A DNA stretch of 43,574 bases from Eisenbergiella sp900555195 (GTDB lineage Bacteria > Bacillota > Clostridia > Lachnospirales > Lachnospiraceae). Each line of letters begins with the position of its first letter. The stretch's first letter is position 1. The position numbers and the translations under genes are program-made. Below, one piece after another: positions 7,778-16,900 of the stretch. The notes beneath the pieces were generated by a model, which was not told the DNA's origin, made no database searches, and worked only from the letters and a program-made list of their open reading frames with translations. The DNA is taken from NCBI GenBank assembly GCA_902492555.1, contig CABUMH010000020.1:1-43574 (forward strand). The letters are read 5' to 3'.

Positions 7778-8443
7778 ATGGATTTAATGGAAGCGATGAA
7801 ACAGAGACATTCTGTGCGGGCATATACGTCCAGGGCGATCGAAGGCGAAGTCCTGAAAAAGCTGGAGCATTTTATCGGTGAATGTAATCGAGAGAGCGGC
7901 CTTCATATGCAGCTTGTGAAGGATGAACCCAAGGCGTTTAGTGGAAAAGTAGCCCATTATGGGAAATTTTCAGGCGTAAAGAATTATATTGCCATGGTTG
8001 GGGAAAAAACGCCCGATCTGGAAGAGAAATGTGGATATTATGGGGAGAAGGTGGTGCTTTATGCGCAGACTTTGGGATTGAATACCTGTTGGGTGGCCAT
8101 GACTTATACGAAGGTAAAGAGCGCGTTTCGTGTGGATGAGGGAGAGAAGCTTTGCCTCGTCATTGCCATCGGATACGGAGAGGTGCAGGGTGTATCCCAT
8201 GCCATAAAGCCCAGAGAAAAGGTGATGAAGGTGCAGAAAGAAGCGCCGGAATGGTTCTTAAGAGGCGTGGATGCCGCGCTGCTGGCTCCTACGGCGATGA
8301 ATCAGCAGAAGTTTACATTCAGCCTGGAACAGGGCCGGGTGCGGGCAAAGGCTGGGGCAGGATTTTACAGCAAAATTGACCTCGGAATCGCAAAATATCA
8401 TTTTGAAGTAGGCGCAGGAAAAGAACGGATTCAGTGGGTATAA
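7778..8443 (+). CDS. Nitroreductase-family flavoprotein
   Basis: FMN-dependent oxidoreductase of the nitroreductase fold, cytoplasmic. The ATG at 7778 has AGGAGGAATGAACAT in front and opens the family N-terminus MDLMEAMKQRHSVRAYTSRAI, where the RHSVR basic cluster contacts FMN phosphate. YAQTLGLNTCWVAM matches the mid-domain glycine-rich segment, and a late LLAPTAMNQQKFTF is the usual second flavin-contact region. The 221 residues are in the family range. An in-frame ATG at 7715 overlaps the small upstream frame and lacks a ribosome site. The gene lies behind an operator-covered promoter, so it is likely induced by a small ligand. The electron acceptor cannot be told from sequence. Confidence 0.87.
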   Translation: MDLMEAMKQRHSVRAYTSRAIEGEVLKKLEHFIGECNRESGLHMQLVKDEPKAFSGKVAHYGKFSGVKNYIAMVGEKTPDLEEKCGYYGEKVVLYAQTLGLNTCWVAMTYTKVKSAFRVDEGEKLCLVIAIGYGEVQGVSHAIKPREKVMKVQKEAPEWFLRGVDAALLAPTAMNQQKFTFSLEQGRVRAKAGAGFYSKIDLGIAKYHFEVGAGKERIQWV

Positions 8444-8507
8444 AGCAGCATATCGGATGGCGGCGGACACCGTTCGGGGAGGGGCTGCATCATGCCTGCA
8501 GAATAGA

Positions 8508-8536
8508 TTGACCATGCATAGACTGGATGGTAGAAT
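8508..8536 (+). promoter_or_regulatory. Promoter of the DUF5060/DUF4038 glycosidase gene
   Basis: TTGACC (8508-8513), 17-bp spacer, TAGAAT (8531-8536), 63 bp before the first ATG. Confidence 0.55.
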
Positions 8537-8598
8537 AACAATATGCGGCGCTGGATAGGGATGCGCCAACGCTATGAGATGAGCAAGGAAGGAGAGGG

Positions 8599-10134
8599 AT
8601 GATGAGCACGATCAGCTATGCAGAATTGGTCAGCAAATGGGGAATACAGGAGATTACGCTCAATGGGCCAAAGGAGGGGAATCCTTTTGTGGAGCATTGG
8701 GTGAGAGGCACTTTTACCGGCCGGAATGAAACGGTAACGGCGGATGGCTTTTATGACGGAGACGGCATCTATAAGGTACGGTTTATGCCCTCATTTGAGG
8801 GGGAATATCGTTTCCAGGTGGAGGCGGATTTCCTGGAGAAAGCTGTTGAGGGAAGGTTTGGGGTAAATGAGCCCGAAGCGGGCAATCATGGCCCGGTGCG
8901 GGTGGTTGGTACCTGGCATTTCTCCTATGAGGACGGGACGCCCTATTATTCCATCGGAACCACCTGCTATGTGTGGGAACTGCAGGATGATAACCGGATT
9001 GAGGAGACCTTGCAGAGCCTGAAAGAGGCGCGTTTTAATAAGATCCGCTTCTGTGTGTTCCCAAAGCACTATGATTATAACCTGGGAGAGCCCCGTTCCT
9101 ATCCGTATGAAGGCACGCCCATGGACAGCAGCGTGCTCACGAAGGAGAATTTTGGGCAGTATACGGGAAAGACGGAGGGAAATCATTGGGATCTGGAACG
9201 GTTCAATCCGGAACATTTCAGGCATATTGAAAGATGCATCGAAGCCCTCGGAAAACTCGGGATCGAGGCGGATATCATCATGATGCATCCTTATGACAGA
9301 TGGGGATTTTCGTGCATGAGCAAGGAACAGGATGACTTGTACTGGAAGTATGCGGTCGCCCGTTTCAGTGCATTCCATAATGTGTGGTGGTCTTTGGCGA
9401 ATGAATATGACCTGATGCCGGCCAAGAGCCTGGATGATTGGGAGCGCTATGCGTCTATTCTGTGCGAGAAGGATCCATATGTTCATCTGCGTTCTATCCA
9501 TAACTGTATAACTTTCTATGACTACAGCCGTCCCTGGGTGACACACTGCAGCATCCAGAGAACGGATCTGTATAAATCCGCGGAACTGGTGGCGGAATGG
9601 AGAGAGCGCTACCGCAAACCGGTGGTGCTGGACGAGATCGCTTATGAGGGCAATATCCAGCATGGCTGGGGAAATATTACCGGAGAGGAGATGCTCCGCC
9701 GTTTCTGGGAAGGCGCCTGCAGGGGCGGCTATCCGGGACATGGGGAGACGTATTTCTCGCCGGATGACGTGCTGTGGTGGTCCCATGGAGGGAAACTGCA
9801 CGGAGAAAGCTGGAAGCGGTTTGGCTTCCTTCTGGACATTCTGAAGGAAACGCCTGGCTATGGGCTGGCGCCCTGCCAGAGAAGCTGGGATGAGATTTGC
9901 TGCGTTCCGCAGCAGGAGGCCGGGCCTGGCGTGAAGAGTTATTATCTGTTCTACTATAGTTTTATGCGTCCGTCATTCAGGGAATTTTATTTGGATGATG
10001 AGACTGAATTTGAGGTGGAAGTGATCGATACCTGGGAATGCACGATTGAGAAAAAGGGAAGGTTTAAGGGCAGATTCCAGGTGGAACTTCCCGGGAAGCA
10101 GTATATGGCCATACGGCTGCGCAGAACCGTCTGA
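8599..10134 (+). CDS. DUF5060/DUF4038-type (beta/alpha)8 glycoside hydrolase
   Basis: Probable cytoplasmic retaining glycosidase acting on plant-derived oligosaccharides; no signal peptide. An N-terminal beta-sandwich (about 1-95, with EHWVRGTFTG and PSFEGEYRFQ) resembles DUF5060. A TIM-barrel follows, starting GTWHFSYEDGTPYYSIGTTCYVW, typical of the DUF4038/GH140-related group, and then a small C-terminal beta domain (about 430-511) of the DUF5605 type. The clan GH-A pair can be placed: acid/base Glu269 in WSLANEYD and nucleophile Glu346 in VVLDEIAYEG. Two ATGs abut (8599 and 8602); GGAG spacing favours the second slightly. A terminator follows at 10225. Clan is confident; the substrate is open. 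Confidence 0.8.
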   Translation: MMSTISYAELVSKWGIQEITLNGPKEGNPFVEHWVRGTFTGRNETVTADGFYDGDGIYKVRFMPSFEGEYRFQVEADFLEKAVEGRFGVNEPEAGNHGPVRVVGTWHFSYEDGTPYYSIGTTCYVWELQDDNRIEETLQSLKEARFNKIRFCVFPKHYDYNLGEPRSYPYEGTPMDSSVLTKENFGQYTGKTEGNHWDLERFNPEHFRHIERCIEALGKLGIEADIIMMHPYDRWGFSCMSKEQDDLYWKYAVARFSAFHNVWWSLANEYDLMPAKSLDDWERYASILCEKDPYVHLRSIHNCITFYDYSRPWVTHCSIQRTDLYKSAELVAEWRERYRKPVVLDEIAYEGNIQHGWGNITGEEMLRRFWEGACRGGYPGHGETYFSPDDVLWWSHGGKLHGESWKRFGFLLDILKETPGYGLAPCQRSWDEICCVPQQEAGPGVKSYYLFYYSFMRPSFREFYLDDETEFEVEVIDTWECTIEKKGRFKGRFQVELPGKQYMAIRLRRTV

Positions 10135-10224
10135 ATCACTGATGGCATGGGGAAAAGCAGAATAGAATCCTGAATGGAAGCGCTGCATAGAAGGCAGCGC
10201 CGCGTATTGAAGCAGATTTTCAAG

Positions 10225-10275
10225 CCGTCCCTGAGATTGGAATTGATAGAATTCCGATGTCAGGGGCGGTTTTTT
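10225..10275 (+). terminator. Intrinsic terminator after glycosidase gene
   Basis: Arms CCGTCCCTGA (10225-10234) and TCAGGGGCGG (10260-10269), with an inner GGAATT/AATTCC extension, followed by T6 (10270-10275). Confidence 0.8.
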
Positions 10276-10406
10276 CGCACTTATAAAGGGATGGAAAAGA
10301 TGGGGCGGCAGGATGACCCGGCGGGCCTGCGTGGGGAGAAAAAGCCATATCCGCATAGGGGCCGTATCTGTATAAGAACCATATCTGTACAGGATTCTTT
10401 AACGAA

Positions 10407-11453
10407 TCAGGGTTCCACAGTCGCGCTTTCCAGCAAGATGAGCGCCTTCTCTTCACAGTCGATCCGGGCCCGCACTCCATAGGGCAGAACCCCGATTGGC
10501 GCTGCATGGCCGATATTGATATTATAGAGGATCGGAAGGTCATGCAGCCCTTCTTCTTCAGAGATAACCTGAAGGAGGGCCTCTTTGTATTCTTCATAAT
10601 AGACTTCGCCCTGGGGCTTTCCAAACAGGATCCCATGAAGGGAAGACAGGATGCCCTGTGCGGCCAGATTGCGCAGCGTATAGCGGACGATGGAGGGAGA
10701 AGGCTTTTCTTCACTGGTCTCCAGAAAGAGGATGGCGCCTTCCAGCTGCTTGCAAGACGGCCACAGACAGGTGTTCGCCGTCATGGAAAAGACATCGATG
10801 CAGCCTCCGAACAGATGGCCTTCCGCGCAGCCGGAACCCTGCAGCACTTCATAGCCGTGCAGATCCGGTTTCAGCGTTTTCTTTATATGAATGTTCTTTT
10901 CATCCCATAAGACGAAATCATCCGACCATTCCGGGCTGGAAGGAATCGACCAGCCCGCTGTATCCTCAAAGAGGGCGCGGCGTACGGCGTCCTTCGTGTA
11001 GGAGAACAGTTCCACATATTCCCCGAATTCGGCAAGAATGGAAGGGCCGTAGAAGGACACAAGTCCTGCATGGTACATCATGAAATGATTGATGGTGCTG
11101 TCAGAATAGCCCATGAAGATTTTGGGATTTTCCCGCAGCACATCAAAGTCAATATATGGAAGCAGCCGGATCGTATCTTCCCCGCCGATGGCGCAGAATA
11201 CCGCAGATATATTCGGATCCAGAAAGGCATCCATCAGATCCTTTGCCCGCAGCCTGGGATGGCGAGAGAGAAAAGCGCTGCCGCACAGTGCATGGGGCAT
11301 ACATACGGTTTCCAGGCCAAATTCCTCCCAAAGCCGTTTCTTCGCGATTTCATATCTGTGGATAAAATTCGGCTCTCCCAGAGCGCCCCAGGAGAGGCTT
11401 ACGACGGCGATGCGGTCGCCGGGCCGCAGCCTTTTCGGTTTGATCATGTCCAT
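10407..11453 (-). CDS. S66-family LD-carboxypeptidase / MccF-like serine peptidase
   Basis: Cytoplasmic serine peptidase of family S66, whose members trim the terminal D-Ala of recycled murein tetrapeptides or detoxify microcin-type nucleotide peptides. Seen: the N-terminal LRPGDRIAVVSLS; the nucleophile elbow MGYSDST; LFLETSEEKPSP with the catalytic Glu; and INIGHAAPIGVLPYG with the catalytic His. The longer LSRHPRLRAKDLMDAFLDPNISAVFCAIGGEDTIRLLPYID segment resembles the MccF branch more than LdcA. The ATG at 11453 (MDMIKPKR) has AAAAGGTAAAT in front; an ATG at 11492 has no ribosome site. It is downstream of, and co-oriented with, an alpha/beta hydrolase. Family firm; recycling versus immunity is undecided. 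Confidence 0.85.
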   Translation of the reverse strand: MDMIKPKRLRPGDRIAVVSLSWGALGEPNFIHRYEIAKKRLWEEFGLETVCMPHALCGSAFLSRHPRLRAKDLMDAFLDPNISAVFCAIGGEDTIRLLPYIDFDVLRENPKIFMGYSDSTINHFMMYHAGLVSFYGPSILAEFGEYVELFSYTKDAVRRALFEDTAGWSIPSSPEWSDDFVLWDEKNIHIKKTLKPDLHGYEVLQGSGCAEGHLFGGCIDVFSMTANTCLWPSCKQLEGAILFLETSEEKPSPSIVRYTLRNLAAQGILSSLHGILFGKPQGEVYYEEYKEALLQVISEEEGLHDLPILYNINIGHAAPIGVLPYGVRARIDCEEKALILLESATVEP

Positions 11454-11539
11454 ATTTACCTTTTGATGTGCATTCTCTTTGTTACTGCTCATCCAGGCCT
11501 GCGCAAAAACTGCACAGGCCGTGCGAGAACAGCGCGGCA

Positions 11540-11583
11540 GAAAGCATCCGGCCTATCGCGAAGCGATTGGAATGGCCGGATGC
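11540..11583 (-). terminator. Hairpin after alpha/beta hydrolase gene
   Basis: Perfect 10-bp arms GCATCCGGCC/GGCCGGATGC (11544-11553 and 11574-11583) with an inner ATCGC/GCGAT stem, followed leftwards only by TTTCT. Probably a terminator, or a weak one that lets some transcripts reach the peptidase gene. Confidence 0.5.
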
Positions 11584-11626
11584 CGTTACAATTCGGCCAA
11601 AGGCTGAATTATAGCTTCTCTTGGCT

Positions 11627-12490
11627 TCAACCGCGCCGGATCCCGCTCAGCCTGTCCAGAAACGCGAGGAAAATATCATACAGCGGCTGGCTCCAGAAGT
11701 TTCCTTCATGTACGCCGTTCTCCACGCAGATGAAACCGACCTCTGCTCCGGCCTGTTCCAGGAGTGAAACCAGGTGTTCGCTCTGAGAGAAGGGAACGAG
11801 CGGATCCGCATCCCCATGGGCGATCAGGAAGGGAACATAGTCCCGGCCCTGTGTAACATAGTGCACGGGGCTGCATTTCTGAAGCAGCGCCGGATCCAAC
11901 TGTCCGCCGCAGAAGGCACGGAAGGTTTCCTGCTTGTCCAGTGAGCCTTCTTCGCCGGGCCAATCCAGAAAGGCCTGCAGATCCGTGGGCCCGAAGCAGT
12001 CGATAACCCCGCAGACGCTGTCAGAAAAACCAGAATATTCTTCCGTGCGAAATTCCTCCATATCCCCGGTGAGCCCCAGAAGGAGAGCCGCGTTTGCGCC
12101 GGAAGAGGTGCCGAAAGCATAGACACGATCCGGATCAACATGATATTCTTCCGCATGCGCCCGCATGAACCGGACCGCAGTCTTCACATCCATCAGATAG
12201 GCGGGGGCAGGGTGGCCGTCGTCAATGTTGCGGTGGGTGACTAAGGCCACGGCATAGCCGGAACAGGAAAGGCGGGATAGCTGCGGAATCTCCCAGTTAT
12301 TCTCCGGAAAATGCCAGGCGCTCCCCTCGATGAAGATGATCAGAGGAAAGCGGGAGGCGGTATCGCCCTCCACGGTCTGCGGGAGCAGAAGATCCAGCGT
12401 CAGATCGGTTCCTGTAGCGGTGGAAAAGACGATGGATGGGAAAAAAGAAGAAAGTCCTGCAAGTGTTGGGTTGTCAGCAATTTTGAGCAT
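11627..12490 (-). CDS. Alpha/beta hydrolase of the HSL/BD-FAE esterase type
   Basis: Serine esterase or lipase fold, cytoplasmic, possibly removing acyl groups from sugars. From the ATG at 12490 (GGAG seven bases before) it has 287 residues. The oxyanion strand reads LIIFIEGSAWHFPENN, where the usual His-Gly-Gly is replaced by EGSAW. The nucleophile elbow is FGTSSGANAALLLG, the acid is in IAHGDADPLVPF and the histidine in ENGVHEGNFW, so the triad is complete. The frame stays open to an ATG at 12643 but that stretch has no ribosome site and unlike composition. It sits among glycosidase genes, which makes a carbohydrate acetyl esterase plausible; this is inference. Confidence 0.83.
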   Translation of the reverse strand: MLKIADNPTLAGLSSFFPSIVFSTATGTDLTLDLLLPQTVEGDTASRFPLIIFIEGSAWHFPENNWEIPQLSRLSCSGYAVALVTHRNIDDGHPAPAYLMDVKTAVRFMRAHAEEYHVDPDRVYAFGTSSGANAALLLGLTGDMEEFRTEEYSGFSDSVCGVIDCFGPTDLQAFLDWPGEEGSLDKQETFRAFCGGQLDPALLQKCSPVHYVTQGRDYVPFLIAHGDADPLVPFSQSEHLVSLLEQAGAEVGFICVENGVHEGNFWSQPLYDIFLAFLDRLSGIRRG

Positions 12491-12615
12491 ATGAATCTCC
12501 ATTCCGGAGCGTTTGTGACGGGGCGAAAAGAAATCGCGAATGCGGTTTCTCTTCTGCCGGAAAGCTGTGTGTGACGCTCCGGCACAAACAGCCACCGAAC
12601 TTGTTCGGCTGTGAA

Positions 12616-12639
12616 ACAATAAGCCCTCAGGATTATTGT
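12616..12639 (-). terminator. Possible terminator after Rpn-like gene
   Basis: ACAATAA/TTATTGT arms (12616-12622, 12633-12639) with a CCT/AGG inner pairing and a TTTC tail leftwards, 24 bp after the stop at 12663. Confidence 0.4.
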
Positions 12640-12662
12640 GCACACTAAATATTTCCTGGCAT

Positions 12663-13418
12663 TCACTTTCCTTTCAGCCCTGTTTCTTCCATAAAAGCTT
12701 CCACTGTACAGGCTTTGGCCGCAGCCTGCAGCCAATTCTCCAGAAGGGCGGCATTCGTTTCCGCAATAATCTGTTCCCTCAGATGCTCCGGCACGCTTCC
12801 CTTCATCTCAAGCAACAGAAGTACGGACTTTGCAATTCCCTTTGTTATCCCTTCTTCTTGGCCGCTTCGGAATTCTGCCTGCCTCAGCTTCTTCAATTCC
12901 TCTTCTTCGTTGTATTCAAATATCGACACAGCGATCACCTCCGCTCTCTGGCTGCGAAGAAAATCCGACAGGATCCCTTCTTCAATACATTCCGTCACAG
13001 CCCTTTCCACCGCTTCCTCTATCGCCGCCCCTCGATTCGCATATCTTCTGATCCGCGCCACGAATTCACTGTATTCCCGCAGCGTCCGGCACCGCTCCAT
13101 CAACTCCCGGTTGTGCCCCAGGTTGATGTTCAGGAAGCGCACTTTCAGTTCCAGCGACGGTTCCTCTTCCTTTTCATGCCCTGGCCCTGTTTCAAAGGCA
13201 TCCGACAGCATCAGCCTCACATCCAGCAGGAAGGAGATGTCATTCTTCATGTTCATATAGATGGCGTTCTCCAATGTGGTCACCGTGAGCAGCTCCGGAT
13301 CCTGGTAATCAGTTCTGTTCAGGGCGTTGTACAGCCCCAGCAGTGCTGCCTTGCTGCGAAAGAGCATTCGGAAAACCGAATCTTTGTATTTTCTGTTGGC
13401 GCGTATCTTTTCATCCAC
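12663..13418 (-). pseudogene. Rpn/PD-(D/E)XK nuclease-family protein with internal deletion of the catalytic core
   Basis: Relative of the Rpn recombination-promoting nucleases often annotated as 'putative transposase'. The GTG at 13418 has AAAGGAG six bases upstream and gives 251 residues; full-length relatives have roughly 320-340. The N-terminus (KYKDSVFRMLF, NALNRTDYQDPELLTVTTLENAIYMNMKNDISFLLD) and the C-terminal part (LNINLGHNRELMERC, EYSEFVARIRRYAN, EEAVERAVTECIEEGIL, EVIAVSIFEYNEEEE) are typical. But DVRL runs straight into MLSDAFE: the stretch normally between them, with the ExQ catalytic motif and the PTPRFIVFYNG strand, is missing in frame. It therefore likely lacks nuclease activity. 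The long reading frame is otherwise intact, so it may still be translated. Confidence 0.75.
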
Positions 13419-13657
13419 GGCTGGCTCCTTTCCTCGCACAGGCTGGGAAGGGAGGGCAGTATCACCCTGTCTGCATCCCGCGTGCGATGGGCAGCAGGAG
13501 CATCATCCGTTTCGTCCGCTCCTGCTGGTTTCATGTGTTACAGTAATTGGGAAATAGACAATCAGCATAGCGTTTCCGAAATGAATGTCAGAATGAACAG
13601 ACGGCGGATATTCCGCCAAAAGCCGAACGGCTTTACAGAAATTTTATGCTTATCTGT

Positions 13658-13686
13658 ATTGTAGCATCTTATGCAGTGTCGCACAA
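13658..13686 (-). promoter_or_regulatory. Promoter candidate for the Rpn-like gene
   Basis: Leftward TTGTGC (13681-13686), 17-bp spacer, TACAAT (13658-13663). The leader to 13418 is about 230 nt and contains two small hairpins, GGCGGATATTCCGCC (13602-13616) and AAAGCCGAACGGCTTT (13619-13634). Nothing else recognisable lies in 13419-13875 apart from another short hairpin near 13820-13835. Confidence 0.45.
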
Positions 13687-13870
13687 GCATGAATGCGTAT
13701 AGAAAAATAGGAAAGTTGAGCTGCCCTGGGACCCATTTACAAAGCCGATATCTGTAAAATTCCGCCAGGCATTATACCGGCCCGCAGCGAAGCGAAGTGG
13801 CCATCTCCCCTGGAAGGGCCATGTCCGAAGGACATGATATATTAAAATATAACCGCTGCAAATTTTATGA

Positions 13871-13907
13871 AAGAAGGGCTGGCACACGAAGATTCGCGCG
13901 TCAGCCC
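13871..13907 (-). terminator. Intrinsic terminator after DUF4132 gene
   Basis: GGGCTG/CAGCCC arms (13902-13907 with 13876-13881, read leftwards) extended by an inner GCGCGA/TCGTGT pairing, then TTCTTT. It lies 11 bp past the stop at 13918. Confidence 0.7.
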
Positions 13908-13917
13908 ATACCGCTTA

Positions 13918-16900
13918 TCAGCTCCGGATCTGGCTTAAAATAGTCGGATCCTTGATCTTTTTATCTTCCGCCAGCAGCACGATCTTTGAAAGGATTTCCG
14001 CAGTCTTGGGATCCTCATCCGCGAAGGGCAGAAAGATCCGTCCCCTGGCCTGGGAATGTACCGGAAGGATGGGGATCATGCCGATGCCTTCCCCGTGCAC
14101 GACGCCGGAACCCAGATGCACGGAATAGTTGGCCAGGCTTCCGTGGATCTTTGCGTGGGAACCGGTGAAGGAGACATTCGGAAGCTTCAGCAAAGATACA
14201 AGCTCTGCAGCGATCGCCGAACGCATCTGGACGGTGGAATGGCTGGCCTGTGGATCCACGCCGCCCACATGGGCCATGCTCACCACCAGGTCGATGTCCC
14301 GCATGACTTCTGAGAACAGGATGGGAGGCACTGCTTCCAAATCCACGGGCTTTCCCGTAGACCGGTCAAAAAACTGAATGACCTCCAGCGTGGGGGCTTC
14401 GATGTCTGCCGGAGAGAACCAGTCCGCGAGCGCATACATGCGGACGATCAGGTTTTCCTGGTAGAACACCTTTTGCAGGCCCTCTTCATAATCTACCGTC
14501 CAGCCCCGGCCCTTTAAGAGGGCCACGGTTTTCTGGGGCTGTACCTGATGGCCGGCATAGCGCCTGGATACGGTTTTCTCCTGCCGCTCTTCTTCGGTGA
14601 GCGGATAATATTCCCGGAACACCTGCTTGAAGGGCTGGCAAAGCCTCTGTTCGTAGAGCAGGTGCATATAGGAGGCCCATTCCCCGGCCGTGATTAGGTC
14701 GTGCGGGTGGGCAACCCGCAGGGAGGCATCTGCCGGGAGGGGCAAGGAGTCATTGCCCGGAAGGGGCAGGCTGCCGCTTTCGGAAGTGGGGATGCTAAGG
14801 CCGTTTCCACCAGAAACCGGTGCGTCTGCACCCGGATGGCCGGACAACAGGAGGAGGCCGCCTTCCTTTTTAAGAAAGCCGTTGCGGTGCTGCTGCGTCT
14901 GGTCATTTCCGGAGATATCCCATGTCCAGACAAGGGAGGACGCCAGAGGCGCGAGAACGGGATTGTCCAGAATCTTATCCAATTCCTCGATCCGGAATAC
15001 GGTGCCATCCGTCATCGCCCGCTCCAGGCTTTCTCTGGCCCGGCGCTTTTGCTCCTTCAATTCTTTTACCGTTTCCTTCAGTGCGAGAACCGTTTCATTT
15101 TTTGCCAGAGATTTTGGCAGGGTTTTCAGACATTTTCCGTCTTTTTCAACAGCAAGCCCGGCTGTTCCGTCGCGGTCGATTTCCAAAGCCAGCCTCACGC
15201 CGCCTTCATCCACCCCGTTCATAAGCGGACGGATCTCCTCCAGCTTCTCGCTTTCCAGATACCAGGTCATGCGGTTCACGTCCAGGAAGCCGGTGGTGAT
15301 GGCAAGGTTTTCAAGGGCGGTCTGGACGGCTTTTTTCTCACTTTCCCTGCGTTGTGCGCCGAACTGCTTGCTTTCCTTCAGGAACTTCTGGATGAACGTA
15401 TACCGTCTTAAAGCTTCTTTCCGATCTCCCTCCTGAATGGGGATCAGGGGGTAACAGCGCAGCTTCTCCTGGTTCCGCTTTTGAATGATTTCCGCTTCCA
15501 GCTCACCGATGTTCAGCTTACCAAGAACGGCGTCCGCATAGAGCTGGGAGCGCCGGTGGCCGCTGCTGCTGGAGGTGATATATTTGGCGGATTGATACAG
15601 GAGATGGAAGCGCTTTTCCCCCAACTCCTGATAGGCCGTAAGGAACCAGTCCCGGTCAAAGGCGCCGTCGTTGAACTGCTGCGGGCTGATGGGGGAGTAC
15701 AGCGCCACTTCGGTCTCCTTTTCCGCGGAGAAGGTTTCGTTGATGTGGGCGTGGAAAAACCAGATGCCCCTCTTCAGGCCGGGCCATTGGAGAATTTCCT
15801 CCGCAAAGGCAGCCCATTGAGGTGCATACATAGCCGCCTCCACCAGCCGTTTTTCACGGATATCCGTTTGGGCAAGCAGCGTCTTCAGCCGGTCAGCCGT
15901 ATCTTCCTTTGCGGGATAGCAGCGTTTCAGAAGATGGCTTAATACCGCCCGCTTAGTGGTATCTGCAGAATAGTAATAGCCCCGGAAGAAATTTTCTTTT
16001 CCCAGGGCGGCCAGCAGGCCGCAGAAGTACTCGGCTCCTTCAAACCGTTCGATGGAGCGGGCTGGTCCGGTGAGCGGAGTGGGCAGTTCACCTCTTTTTT
16101 CCTCCACATCCACAATGCGCCGTGTTACGGTACGAACCAGTTCGGGAGCCCAGGAATAGGCGTCCAGGATCTTTTTGCCCCTGTTGCGGAATGAGGACGG
16201 GGCAGTGAGCACCCGGATATCTCCGTCTGCATTGCTTCCTGTCATTAACCGCTCATACAGCGCTTCTTTGGGCAGGAGCCCTTCCTCGCAGGCACGGAAA
16301 AAATCTTCCAGGATCAGCCCCTCGGAAACGGCCACGTTCACCTCCCGCTCGAGGGCATATTCTACAAGAAACCAGGTTCTGAATTTCTCCGGCTCCGCTG
16401 CCGTTATCCTGAGAAGACGTCTCCAATGGCCCACCAGGCGGTGGTTGAAAGGGGCGGCTTTCCGCTCTGAGAAAGAAATGATGTGATGGTTTCCTGAGGG
16501 GGTCAGATAATTTTGACTCAATTTGTCCATTCCCACGAGCAGGACAACGCTCTGATAACACTGCATGGCGGCTTCAAACACATCCTGGGCGGGAAAGAGC
16601 CAGGGAAGCAGAGCGACGATATCTGCCATCTGCCAGAAACGTGCCTGATATGCCAAATATCCGTCCTTGGAATAATCAGGAGCGAATTTATCTTCCAGTT
16701 TGGCAAACCAGTCTGCGGTTTTGCCTCCATAGATGTATGGGTTGTTCCAGCGGCTCATGATATAGGTGAGGCCGAGCATTTTATGTATATCCGTGCAGTA
16801 GTCTCCCAGGGCTTCCCGAAATTCCTCCCAAAACGGGATCATTTCCGGACGGATTTCCTGCTTCACTCTCAGCTGCGCGCTGTTTCCGAAGGAAGCCGGA

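Noticed and set aside
12491..12643. N-terminal extension of the alpha/beta hydrolase
   Set aside because: No ribosome site at the upstream ATG, arginine-rich shadow-like composition, and a good site exists for the ATG at 12490.
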